Below, piece by piece: positions 14,012 to 20,328 of a DNA stretch of 20,328 nucleotides. The DNA is taken from NCBI GenBank assembly GCA_028818385.1, contig JAPPNY010000227.1:1-20328 (forward strand), given 5' to 3'. A program made the position numbers and the translations under genes. Each line of letters begins with the position of its first letter. Positions within the stretch are counted from its first letter, which is position 1. The notes beneath the pieces were generated by a model that was not told the origin of the DNA, made no database searches, and worked only from the letters and a program-made list of their open reading frames with translations. The DNA comes from Spirochaetaceae bacterium (GTDB taxonomy: Bacteria > Spirochaetota > Spirochaetia > SZUA-6 > Bin103).

Positions 14012-15133
14012 ATGCACCGACCCTTCGTCATCGACCTGCACCTGGACCTGGCGTGGGACGCCCTGTTCTGGAACCGCGACCTGACGCTCGACGTCGCCGC
14101 CATGCGCGCGCTGGAGGAGGCCGAGCCGCCGCAGGTGTCGCCCGAGATCAACACCGGCATCTGCACCGTGACCGTTCCCGAGCTCCGCCGAGGCCGGGTC
14201 GGGCTGGTGCTGTCCACCATCATGTCGCGCATCCAGTCGCGCGACGGCCACATGCGTGACGGCATGCGCACGCAGGAACAGGCGATGGCGATGGGCCGCG
14301 GCCACCTGGCCTACTACCGGACCCTGCACAAGCGCGGGCTGTTCAAACCCGTCCTTGGCGTCGCCGATCTGGACGAGGCGCTCGCCACCTGGCGCGACCC
14401 GACCGACGAAGCCGCGGCCGCGGCTCCCATCTACCACCTGCTCTCCATGGAGAGCGCCGACCCGATCGAGGACCCCGACGACGTCGCCTTCTGGTGGGAC
14501 GCCGGCCTGCGCGTCGTCGGCCCCGCCCACTTCGGCGACAATACCTACATCCACGGGACCGGCACCGAAGGCGGCCTCAAGCCCCCGGCCGCCGATCTCT
14601 ACCGCGCCATGCGGGAGGCCGGCATGATCCTGGACATCACGCACATGGCCGACCAGGCGGTGTGGGAGTCGTTCGACCTCTGGGACGGCCCGGTGATGGC
14701 CTCGCACTGCACCTGCCGCGCGCTGGTGCCGGGGCAGCGCCACCTGCACGACGACATGATCAGGGAGCTGGTGCGCCGCGGCGGCATCATCGGCCTGGTC
14801 TTCTGCCAGTCCTTCATCGATCCCGAGATCGACTGGGAGAACCGCCGCCGGATGTACGAGTCCGGCTGGAAGCCCAGGTACGCGATGGACGGCCTGCTGC
14901 CGCACGTGGAGCGCATCGGCGACCTGGCCGGCGGCACGATCGCCAACATCGCCATCGGCACCGACATGGACGGCGGCTTCGGGGCGGAGCTCACGCCGAC
15001 CGACGTCGACACGATCGCCGACGTCGGCGGCTTCGGGGAAGTCCTGCGCACGGCGGGATACGGACAGGCGGGCGCCGATGCGGTCCTGCACGGCAACGCC
15101 CTGCGCTTCTTCCGCGAGTCGTGGGCCGATTGA
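14012..15133 (+). CDS. M19-family (renal-type) dipeptidase
   Basis: 373-residue di-zinc dipeptidase. All ligands of the family are visible: H10 and D12 (IDLHLDLAWD), bridging E147 (LLSMESAD), H211 (DITHMAD), H232 (MASHCTCRAL) and D318 (IGTDMDGG). The spacing of 21 residues between the last two histidines equals that of mammalian renal dipeptidase. Family members hydrolyse dipeptides, including D-amino-acid and beta-lactam substrates. No signal peptide is seen, so it is probably cytoplasmic. GAGAGG lies about 5 nt before the ATG, 16 nt after the broken sialidase-like copy. Its place in a sugar-related block suggests peptide-bearing glycans such as peptidoglycan fragments as substrate, but that is inference. 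Confidence 0.9.
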   Translation: MHRPFVIDLHLDLAWDALFWNRDLTLDVAAMRALEEAEPPQVSPEINTGICTVTVPELRRGRVGLVLSTIMSRIQSRDGHMRDGMRTQEQAMAMGRGHLAYYRTLHKRGLFKPVLGVADLDEALATWRDPTDEAAAAAPIYHLLSMESADPIEDPDDVAFWWDAGLRVVGPAHFGDNTYIHGTGTEGGLKPPAADLYRAMREAGMILDITHMADQAVWESFDLWDGPVMASHCTCRALVPGQRHLHDDMIRELVRRGGIIGLVFCQSFIDPEIDWENRRRMYESGWKPRYAMDGLLPHVERIGDLAGGTIANIAIGTDMDGGFGAELTPTDVDTIADVGGFGEVLRTAGYGQAGADAVLHGNALRFFRESWAD

Positions 15134-15178
15134 CCCGCTGACCGCCCGCTTTCCGCACGAACCCCCGAGCCGGATCGC

Positions 15179-16048
15179 TTGATCGACCTCGTCGCCCAGA
15201 TCTTCTTCTCGGCGCTGTTCGCGGTGGGCGTCCGCTGGGTACAGGTCCGCCGCCGCTACGACGTGCTGTCGGTCGGCGCCGTCAACTACCTGGTGGCGTT
15301 CGCGTGCGGGATCGTCACGTTGCTGGTCGCATCGGGCGCTGGCGAAGGCTCGACCTCCGGGCTGCGCGCTGGTTCCCCGGCGCTGCTCACGGGAGCCGCC
15401 CTGGGGCTGAGCTACTTCGTGGCGTTCTTCCTGCTGCTGCGCACCCTGGACCTGCGCGGCGCCACCGTCACGACGGCGCTGTCGCGCCTGGCGGTGCTGA
15501 TCCCGATCGCGCTGGCAGTCGCGCTGTGGGGCGAGCGGCCCGGCGCGGTGCAGTGGCTGGGGATCGCGGTGAGCGTGGGCGCCGTGTTCCTGATGAACGC
15601 GCCGCGGCGGAGCTCGGAATCAGCCGGACGGGAAGTCGGCTGGGCGATCCCGCTGGTGTTCTTCGTGGTGGCGGGCAGCGCGTTCGCCTCTCAGGAGACG
15701 TTCAACCACGTCGCGCAGCCGGCGGACAAGCCGCTGTTCCTGGCGGCCGGCTTCGCGGTGACCGCCGCCGGCTCCCTGGTGCTCCTGATCGCGCGCCGGC
15801 GCGTGCCGACCGCCCGCGACCTGGCGGCCGGCGTGATCCTGGGGGTGGCAAACGCAGTGCAGGTGTTCGTGCTGCTCCGGGCGCTCGACCGGCTGCCCGG
15901 CTTCCTGGTGTTCGCCGTGACCGGCGCCGGCGGCGTGATCGGCACCGCGTTGATGGCGTACGTGATCCTGCGCGAGCGCCCGCGCGGGCTCCGCGGACTC
16001 GGGGTCGGCGTGGCCGCCGCCGCACTGGTGCTGCTGCAAGTGAATTAG
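15179..16048 (+). CDS. EamA/DMT-superfamily transporter
   Basis: 289-residue inner-membrane protein with about ten hydrophobic segments in two EamA repeats. The first ends near WLGIAVSVGAVFLMNA (about residue 130-140) and the second near LGVGVAAAALVLLQVN at the C-terminus, both typical helix 5/10 endings with small residues. GATVTTALSRLAVLIPIALAVALWGERP is the classic EamA stretch. It starts with TTG at 15179; no earlier ATG or GTG is in frame and a later start would lose the first helix. It is 45 nt after the dipeptidase. Members move sugars, amino acids or nucleotide derivatives, usually outward. The substrate is unknown; here it might export or import a product of the neighbouring hydrolases. 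Confidence 0.85.
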   Translation: MIDLVAQIFFSALFAVGVRWVQVRRRYDVLSVGAVNYLVAFACGIVTLLVASGAGEGSTSGLRAGSPALLTGAALGLSYFVAFFLLLRTLDLRGATVTTALSRLAVLIPIALAVALWGERPGAVQWLGIAVSVGAVFLMNAPRRSSESAGREVGWAIPLVFFVVAGSAFASQETFNHVAQPADKPLFLAAGFAVTAAGSLVLLIARRRVPTARDLAAGVILGVANAVQVFVLLRALDRLPGFLVFAVTGAGGVIGTALMAYVILRERPRGLRGLGVGVAAAALVLLQVN

Positions 16049-16072
16049 GAGCCCGCCTGAACGGCGGCGTGG

Positions 16073-16078
16073 TACGCT
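16073..16078 (+). promoter_or_regulatory. Possible -10 box before the propeller gene
   Basis: TACGCT with a preceding TGG sits 30 nt before the ATG at 16109, in the only 60-nt gap of this part of the block. GCCCGC (16051-16056) and GCGGGC (16081-16086) flank it as an inverted repeat. Weak evidence only. Confidence 0.25.
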
Positions 16079-16108
16079 CTGCGGGCGTCCGGAGGCAGGA
16101 ATCCCGCC

Positions 16109-17644
16109 ATGCATGAAATCGGCAGCGACAAGCAACTGTTCATCGACCACCGGTTCATCGAGTCGTCCGATCAGGTGAGCCTGGTCGTCAACCCGCCGGT
16201 GAAGCGCGAGGGCGCCGTGCTGCGGGCCGACCGCCCGTGGGACCGCTTCGCGCTGGGGTGGTACAGCATCGTCGACGACGGCGGCACCTACAAGATGTGG
16301 TACTACGGCGCGGAGCGCGACCCGCGGCCCACCCACATCGAGGGCGAGGCGAGGCCCCTCGGCCACCTGACCGGCTACGTCGTTCCGGCCGGCACCCCGC
16401 GCGCGAGCCTGCCCGTCCCGGGCCGCTACCGCCTGTGCTACGCCGAGTCGCACGACGGCCTGGAGTGGGAGAAGCCGGAGCTGGGCCTGGTCGAGTTCGA
16501 CGGCTCGAAGCGCAACAACATCGTCGGCGGGGACTTCAAGCTCGCCTACGTCTTCCTGGACCCGCACGCCCCGGAGTCCGAGCGCTTCAAGCTCATCCAC
16601 TGGACCGGGCCGGGCATCGCGGTCACCACCTCTGCCGACGGCCTCCGCTGGGACCGGCCGTCGCGGCAGGTGAGCATGCTGGCCGCGGACACGCAGAAGA
16701 TGGCGTGGTGGGAACCTCGCCTGAACCGCTACGTCGTCTACCTGCGGGTGATGGTGGAGGAGGACAACCGGCCGATGTTCCCGTTCGTGGAGCCGATCGA
16801 CAGCGATCCGCCGGTGGTGGCGCCGAAGCTGCTGCGCCCGGTGCGCGCGGTCGGCCGGGTGGAGGTCGACGACCTGATGTCCCCGTGGCCGGAGGAGGAG
16901 ATCCGCACCGTCTTTGCCGCGGACGAGCACGACCCGCCCGACTCCGATATCTACACGCATGGGCTCTACCGCTATCCGTACGCGGCCGACGCCTTCTTCA
17001 TGTTCCCGATGACCTACCAGCACTTCCGGGAAGGCGAGTCGCCGGTACGCAACGACGGGCTCAACGACAGCCAGTTCGCAGCCAGCCGCGACGGCATCCA
17101 CTGGATGCGGTACGAACGCCGTCCCTACCTGCCGCGCGGCGTGGCGGGCGATCCCGACTGCGGGCAGACCCACACCAGCGAGTTCCACTTCCGCGACGGC
17201 AACTATCTGTACCAGTACTACGGCGCCGGTCCGTGGACGCACGGCGGCTTTCGGACGCTCGACCTGGCGCAGCGCTCGGACCCGGCCAACCAGGGGCGCG
17301 GCTTCATCAACGTCGCCCGCCAGCGGCTGGACGGGTTCGTGTCCGCCGACGCGGACTACACCGGCGGCACGCTGACCACGCCGCCGGTCGTCTTCAGCGG
17401 CCGGGAGCTGACGCTGAACGTCGACGTGGCCGCCATGGGAGAAGCGCGGGTCGAGCTGCAGGGCGCCGACGGCCGCCCCCTGCCGGGGTTCTCGGCGGAC
17501 GGTTGCGACCGGGTGATGGTCAACGACGTCGCCCACACCGTAAGCTGGAACGGCAACCGGGACGTGCACGGCCTGGCCGGCCGGCCGGTGCGGCTGAAGG
17601 TCGTGATGCGGGCAGCGAAGCTGTTCGCGTTCCAGTTCTCTTAG
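16109..17644 (+). CDS. Glycoside-hydrolase-like five-bladed beta-propeller protein
   Basis: 511 residues, cytoplasmic by lack of a signal peptide. The repeated [S/E]-x-DG-x-x-W signature of GH32/43/130-type propellers is seen: SHDGLEWEKPE, SADGLRWDRPS and SRDGIHWMRYE, with Asp-rich blade starts (IVDDGGTYKMWYYG, FRDGNYLYQYYG). The last 120 residues form a separate beta-sandwich-like domain ending GRPVRLKVVMRAAKLFAFQFS, a C-terminus that recurs in uncharacterised planctomycete-type proteins of this kind. I cannot assign catalytic acids with confidence, so 'hydrolase' is a fold-based name. GGAGG (16091-16095) lies 13 nt upstream; ATG at 16109 matches the family start. It is followed after 19 nt by the Gfo/Idh/MocA gene, suggesting joint action on a sugar. 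Confidence 0.7.
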   Translation: MHEIGSDKQLFIDHRFIESSDQVSLVVNPPVKREGAVLRADRPWDRFALGWYSIVDDGGTYKMWYYGAERDPRPTHIEGEARPLGHLTGYVVPAGTPRASLPVPGRYRLCYAESHDGLEWEKPELGLVEFDGSKRNNIVGGDFKLAYVFLDPHAPESERFKLIHWTGPGIAVTTSADGLRWDRPSRQVSMLAADTQKMAWWEPRLNRYVVYLRVMVEEDNRPMFPFVEPIDSDPPVVAPKLLRPVRAVGRVEVDDLMSPWPEEEIRTVFAADEHDPPDSDIYTHGLYRYPYAADAFFMFPMTYQHFREGESPVRNDGLNDSQFAASRDGIHWMRYERRPYLPRGVAGDPDCGQTHTSEFHFRDGNYLYQYYGAGPWTHGGFRTLDLAQRSDPANQGRGFINVARQRLDGFVSADADYTGGTLTTPPVVFSGRELTLNVDVAAMGEARVELQGADGRPLPGFSADGCDRVMVNDVAHTVSWNGNRDVHGLAGRPVRLKVVMRAAKLFAFQFS

Positions 17645-17663
17645 TCCCTCACAAGGGGGTGCG

Positions 17664-18680
17664 GTGGTGAACGATTCGAGGGCGTTGGGATGGGCGTTGA
17701 TCGGCTGCGGTTCGGCGGGGCGCGAGCATGCGCGCGGCGCGGCGGCCGATCCCGACGTCGCCGTGCGCGGCTTCTGCGACATCGAGCCCGCCTCCGCGGC
17801 GGCCGTGGCGGGCGAGCACGACGGCGCCTGGCACACGACCGATCCCGCGCGGGTCTTCTCCGACCCGGAGATCGACCTGGTCTCCATCGCCACCGCGCAC
17901 GACTCGCACGCGGAGCTGGCGATCGCGGCGCTGCAGGCGGGCAAGCACCTGTTCCTGGAGAAGCCGATGGCCATGACCTCGGCCGATTGCCTGCGGATCG
18001 AGGCGGCGCGGGCGGCCGCGGACCGGCGCCTGATGCTCAACCACTCGATCCGGTTCTCCGGCGCGGCGCGGGCGATCCGCGAGCGGCTCGGCCCGGTCAT
18101 GGTCAGCCACGGGCAGTGCACGATGGCGCCGGCCGACCTGCGGCGATGGCGCTGGCATCCGACGCAGGGGGGCGGGACGGTGTACGACGTGGGCGTGCAC
18201 GCCCTGGACCTGCTGTGCTGGATGCACCGGGACCACCCGGTCGAGGTCTACGCCACCGGCGGCGCGGTGCGCCATCCGGAGGAGCTGCGCGGCACCGGCC
18301 TGCTGGACACGATCGCGGCGACGCTGCGCTTCGCCGACGGCGGCGCGGCCACGTTTCTGATGGCTGACTCGGGCCAGAACGAGCTGACCGGCAAGTGGTT
18401 CTTCGAGTTCTTCGACGGCTCGTCGTCGGCAGTGCTGCACGAGCACTTCAGGGCCGCGACGATCACCCGCCGGGATCCGGACACGGGCCAGGACGACTCG
18501 GAGACCCTGCGCCCGGGACCGGCCGCGCGCTTCGCTCCGCTGGTCGCCGCCATCCGCGCCGGCACCGAGACGCCGGTCGGGCCGGCGGAGGGCATCCGCA
18601 CGGCGCTGCTGGTGGAGCGCATCCTCGAATCGGTTGCGAGCGGACGCCCGCAGCGGTGGAGCGAGCCGGCTACAGCGTGA
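17664..18680 (+). CDS. Gfo/Idh/MocA-family oxidoreductase
   Basis: 338-residue NAD(P)-dependent sugar or cyclitol dehydrogenase. The Rossmann motif is LIGCGSAGREHA (G14-x-G16-x-x-G19). The cofactor and catalytic motif EKP is E99-K100-P101 within HLFLEKPMAM. The second-domain signature GGGTVYDVGVHALDL gives D175, G177 and H179, the usual catalytic His. Length is typical. The start is GTG at 17664 or GTG at 17667; GGGGG (17654-17658) fits either. No twin-arginine signal is seen, so it is cytosolic. It closes the carbohydrate block and is followed by about 290 nt of non-coding DNA. The substrate is unknown: family members oxidise inositols, sugars, sugar acids or N-acetyl-sugars. Confidence 0.88.
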   Translation: MVNDSRALGWALIGCGSAGREHARGAAADPDVAVRGFCDIEPASAAAVAGEHDGAWHTTDPARVFSDPEIDLVSIATAHDSHAELAIAALQAGKHLFLEKPMAMTSADCLRIEAARAAADRRLMLNHSIRFSGAARAIRERLGPVMVSHGQCTMAPADLRRWRWHPTQGGGTVYDVGVHALDLLCWMHRDHPVEVYATGGAVRHPEELRGTGLLDTIAATLRFADGGAATFLMADSGQNELTGKWFFEFFDGSSSAVLHEHFRAATITRRDPDTGQDDSETLRPGPAARFAPLVAAIRAGTETPVGPAEGIRTALLVERILESVASGRPQRWSEPATA

Positions 18681-18974
18681 TGGCTTTCGCGCACCCGATG
18701 AACTCCGCATCGACGGGACATCCTGTCCCCTGTCCCAAACGCGGTGACATGTCCCGCCTCGATACAAACATACTCGAACAGTGGCCTCACCGTGCGCCAT
18801 TCCGTTGCGAAGCCGACACTCGACGAGCCGAGCGTTCGTGCTAAGTTGCGCCTCCCTCTCGACCGCACCCTTCACTACGCCGAGCGAAGGCCATACCGAT
18901 CGGCGAGCCTCCTCAATGGCCCCTCGTTTGGTCACTTCCTTTGGCAATACTATTGACCTCATGAGAGACCATTC
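18681..18974. other. Non-coding gap with lower GC
   Basis: 294 nt without a convincing gene. It holds the TGTCCC palindrome cluster (18714-18756), then about 190 nt in which I see nothing specific apart from an 8-bp palindrome CCGATCGG (18897-18904), then the probable promoter of the ankyrin gene. Base composition drops towards the ankyrin gene, marking the edge of a probable insertion. Confidence 0.5.
18714..18756. repeat. TGTCCC/GGGACA palindrome cluster, REP-like
   Basis: CGGGACAT (18714-18721) and ATGTCCCG (18749-18756) are exact 8-bp inverted repeats. Between them lie TGTCCC at 18724-18729 and 18731-18736, the first also pairing with GGGACA (18715-18720) across 3 nt, and GACATGTC (18746-18753) is itself a palindrome. 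Alternative hairpins of this type resemble repetitive extragenic palindromes or a regulator-binding array. No transposase is nearby. Confidence 0.45.
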
Positions 18975-18977
18975 GTG
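18948..18977 (+). promoter_or_regulatory. Ankyrin-gene promoter box and 5-codon leader frame
   Basis: TACTAT (18948-18953) lies 7 nt before an ATG (18961) that opens a five-codon frame, MRDHS, whose TGA (18976-18978) overlaps the GTG start of the ankyrin gene as GTGA. This could be a leaderless mini-frame coupled to the main gene. Alternatively the GAGAG at 18963-18967 acts as ribosome site for the GTG. Confidence 0.3.
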
Positions 18978-20300
18978 AAGCACGCAACAACCGCGTTCGC
19001 AATACTATTTGGATTGTCGCTTACGCTACCATGGGCAGTCGGGGCGCAGCCAGAGAGCTGCAACGACTGGAACAAGCTTTCATACTTCCTTCTCGCTACC
19101 GCGCAGGACGTTGCTCGCTGTCTAGATGCGGGATCAGATCCGAGCGTGCGCGACGAACGCGGCTGGACCCCCTTTCATCGTGCAAGTGCTTTCATGGACA
19201 GCCCTGCCTTCGTTAGTCCGTTCTTGCATGCCGGTGCTGACATAAATGTACGCGACTACTATGGACGTACCCCTCTTCATTGGGCCGCAGGCCAAAATGA
19301 GAATCCAGCCGTCATCGTCGCGCTGCTAAATGCCGGAGCAGACCCCGACGCACTCGACCGGAACGGTGGGACGGCACTCCACCACGCGGCGATGAGCAAT
19401 ACGAACACTGCAGTCATACGGACGATTGTGGATGCTGGAGCGCTGCTCTGGGTTCAAGACTACAATGGCGAGACCCCTTTGCATGCTGCGGCATCCCGTA
19501 ACGAGTCTCCGGATATATTGTCAGCGTTGATAGCGGCTGGGGCCGACCCCAATGAGCGTGACGACAATGGAGAAACAGCGCTGCACAGTGCAGCAATGGC
19601 AAATACTAATCCAGCCGTAGTCGGCGCACTCGTAAACGCAGGAGCAGCGGTGAACGCACTGGATTATAGCGGTGAAACCCCGCTGCATGAAGCGGCGCGA
19701 AGCAACACTAACCTAGCCATTACATCGGCTCTTATCAGGGCCGGTGCTAAGGTGGATATTGCGGATTACAGGGGCGAAACGCCACTCCACCAGTCGGCGA
19801 CACATAACGCGAACATTGAGATAACCGGTGCGTTGTTGGAGGCCGGTGCAGATCCGACGACACACGATGACCATGGCAACACGCCGCTGCATGGAGCTGC
19901 GGCCTTCAACGACGAAGTAGAGGTTGTTCTATCGCTGATGAAAGCAGGCGCGGATGCGAGCGCGCGGAATAACACAGGGGAAACTCCGCTACACCGGGCG
20001 TCGGCGTACGGCGATGTCGTCGCTGTGATTACCAGCTTGCTGGACTATGGCGCGGACGTGGATTCGGAAGACGGGGACGGCGAGACGGCGCTGCATCTGG
20101 CAGCGAGGATAAACGATAATGACCGCATAGCTGGGCTGTTGGTAGAAAGGGGGGCGGAAGTTAATGCGCGCGACAATAGGGGTGAGACCCCACTTCATGA
20201 AGCGGGATCGGGAGCCAGCAATCCGGCTGTAGTCGAAGTGCTCAGCGAGTTAGGGGCGCAGGTAGATGCCCGGGAGCCTTTTGCAAAACTACCGAGATAG
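18975..20300 (+). CDS. Secreted ankyrin-repeat protein, 34-residue period
   Basis: 441 residues starting at GTG 18975. A signal peptide is clear (MKHATTAFAILFGLSLTLPWAVGA, cleavage before QPES), so it is exported to the periplasm or beyond. Residues about 33-62 form a degenerate N-terminal cap (ATAQDVARCLDAGSDP). Then 11 ankyrin repeats follow at strict 34-residue spacing, with the T-[PA]-[LF]-H tetrad starting at residues 65, 99, 133, 167, 201, 235, 269, 303, 337, 371 and 405. Many repeats carry the NxNPAVI variant of helix 2, a form with one residue more than the 33-residue consensus. The last repeat ends in a short cap. Codon use is much poorer in G/C at third positions than in all other genes here, suggesting transfer. 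Role: protein-protein binding; partner unknown. Confidence 0.88.
   Translation: MKHATTAFAILFGLSLTLPWAVGAQPESCNDWNKLSYFLLATAQDVARCLDAGSDPSVRDERGWTPFHRASAFMDSPAFVSPFLHAGADINVRDYYGRTPLHWAAGQNENPAVIVALLNAGADPDALDRNGGTALHHAAMSNTNTAVIRTIVDAGALLWVQDYNGETPLHAAASRNESPDILSALIAAGADPNERDDNGETALHSAAMANTNPAVVGALVNAGAAVNALDYSGETPLHEAARSNTNLAITSALIRAGAKVDIADYRGETPLHQSATHNANIEITGALLEAGADPTTHDDHGNTPLHGAAAFNDEVEVVLSLMKAGADASARNNTGETPLHRASAYGDVVAVITSLLDYGADVDSEDGDGETALHLAARINDNDRIAGLLVERGAEVNARDNRGETPLHEAGSGASNPAVVEVLSELGAQVDAREPFAKLPR
19167..20288 (+). repeat. Eleven tandem 102-bp ankyrin units
   Basis: The coding DNA is built of eleven 102-bp units in register with the protein repeats. Units are diverged at the nucleotide level (silent differences are common), so this is an old array and not a recent expansion. 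Confidence 0.75.
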
Positions 20301-20328
20301 CCGGATTACTGAGAGGATAGAGGCCAAA

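Noticed and set aside
13480..14084. Uncorrected continuation of sialidase-like copy 2 to 14084
   Set aside because: After the extra C the product turns into arginine/glycine-rich nonsense, while the other frame keeps the Asp-boxes. It also overlaps the dipeptidase start.
15620..18121. Minus-strand open frame of 833 codons opposite the transporter, propeller and dehydrogenase genes
   Set aside because: It spans three genes and their gaps, has no domain, and is His/Arg/Val-rich shadow sequence.
18744..18956. Plus-strand frame of 70 codons in the gap before the ankyrin gene
   Set aside because: No ribosome site, no homology pattern, and it crosses the palindrome cluster and the probable promoter region.
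19167..20288. CRISPR-like or recombinational tandem array
   Set aside because: The 102-bp periodicity is in frame and encodes ankyrin repeats; there are no identical short repeats with unique spacers.

Overview
The window is very GC-rich, densely coded bacterial DNA with no rRNA, tRNA, integrase, transposase or CRISPR array that I can see. There is no taxonomic marker. The LplB/YtcP/LipO-type ABC set without its own ATPase, the AAA-PD-(D/E)XK ATPase gene, the many carbohydrate-related accessory genes and a secreted 34-residue-period ankyrin protein together suggest a free-living or host-associated Gram-negative heterotroph. A high-GC Spirochaetota-like or similar marine/sponge-type lineage is an inference only.

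Layout. 1-238: non-coding, with two inverted repeats. 239-781 (-): M23 metallopeptidase with a membrane anchor. 849-1076 (+): AbrB/MazE-type antitoxin without a toxin. 1187-1435 (-): Phd/YefM-type antitoxin coupled by ATGA to an 18-codon stub that starts like a PIN toxin. 1525-6461 (+): an operon-like run of an old-yellow-enzyme-type flavin oxidoreductase, two ABC permeases and a large solute-binding protein, closed by a hairpin at 6500-6529. 6657-8213 (+): AAA ATPase fused to a PD-(D/E)XK nuclease-like domain. 8282-10790 (+): M3 oligoendopeptidase and a DUF2461 protein, followed by a short HicB-like antitoxin that converges on a divergent creatininase-family gene (10993-11739, -).

11849-18680 (+) is a second catabolic block. 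It holds two tandem copies of an Asp-box (sialidase-like) protein, the second broken by one extra base, then an M19 dipeptidase, an EamA/DMT transporter, a beta-propeller glycosidase-like protein and a Gfo/Idh/MocA oxidoreductase. The logic is plausibly sugar or glycoconjugate uptake and processing. No kinase, lyase or epimerase is present to name the substrate. 18681-18974 is non-coding with a TGTCCC palindrome cluster. 18975-20300 is a secreted ankyrin-repeat protein of clearly lower GC, probably acquired.

The points most worth a second look are the three toxin-less antitoxins (one with a toxin stub), the tandem sialidase-like duplication with its fused stop/start junction and frameshift, the creatininase homologue with replaced metal ligands, the stand-alone ATPase-nuclease, and a recurrent TANNNT box 6-7 nt before ATG that suggests leaderless transcripts. 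I did not find a multi-gene system that I could defend as new.
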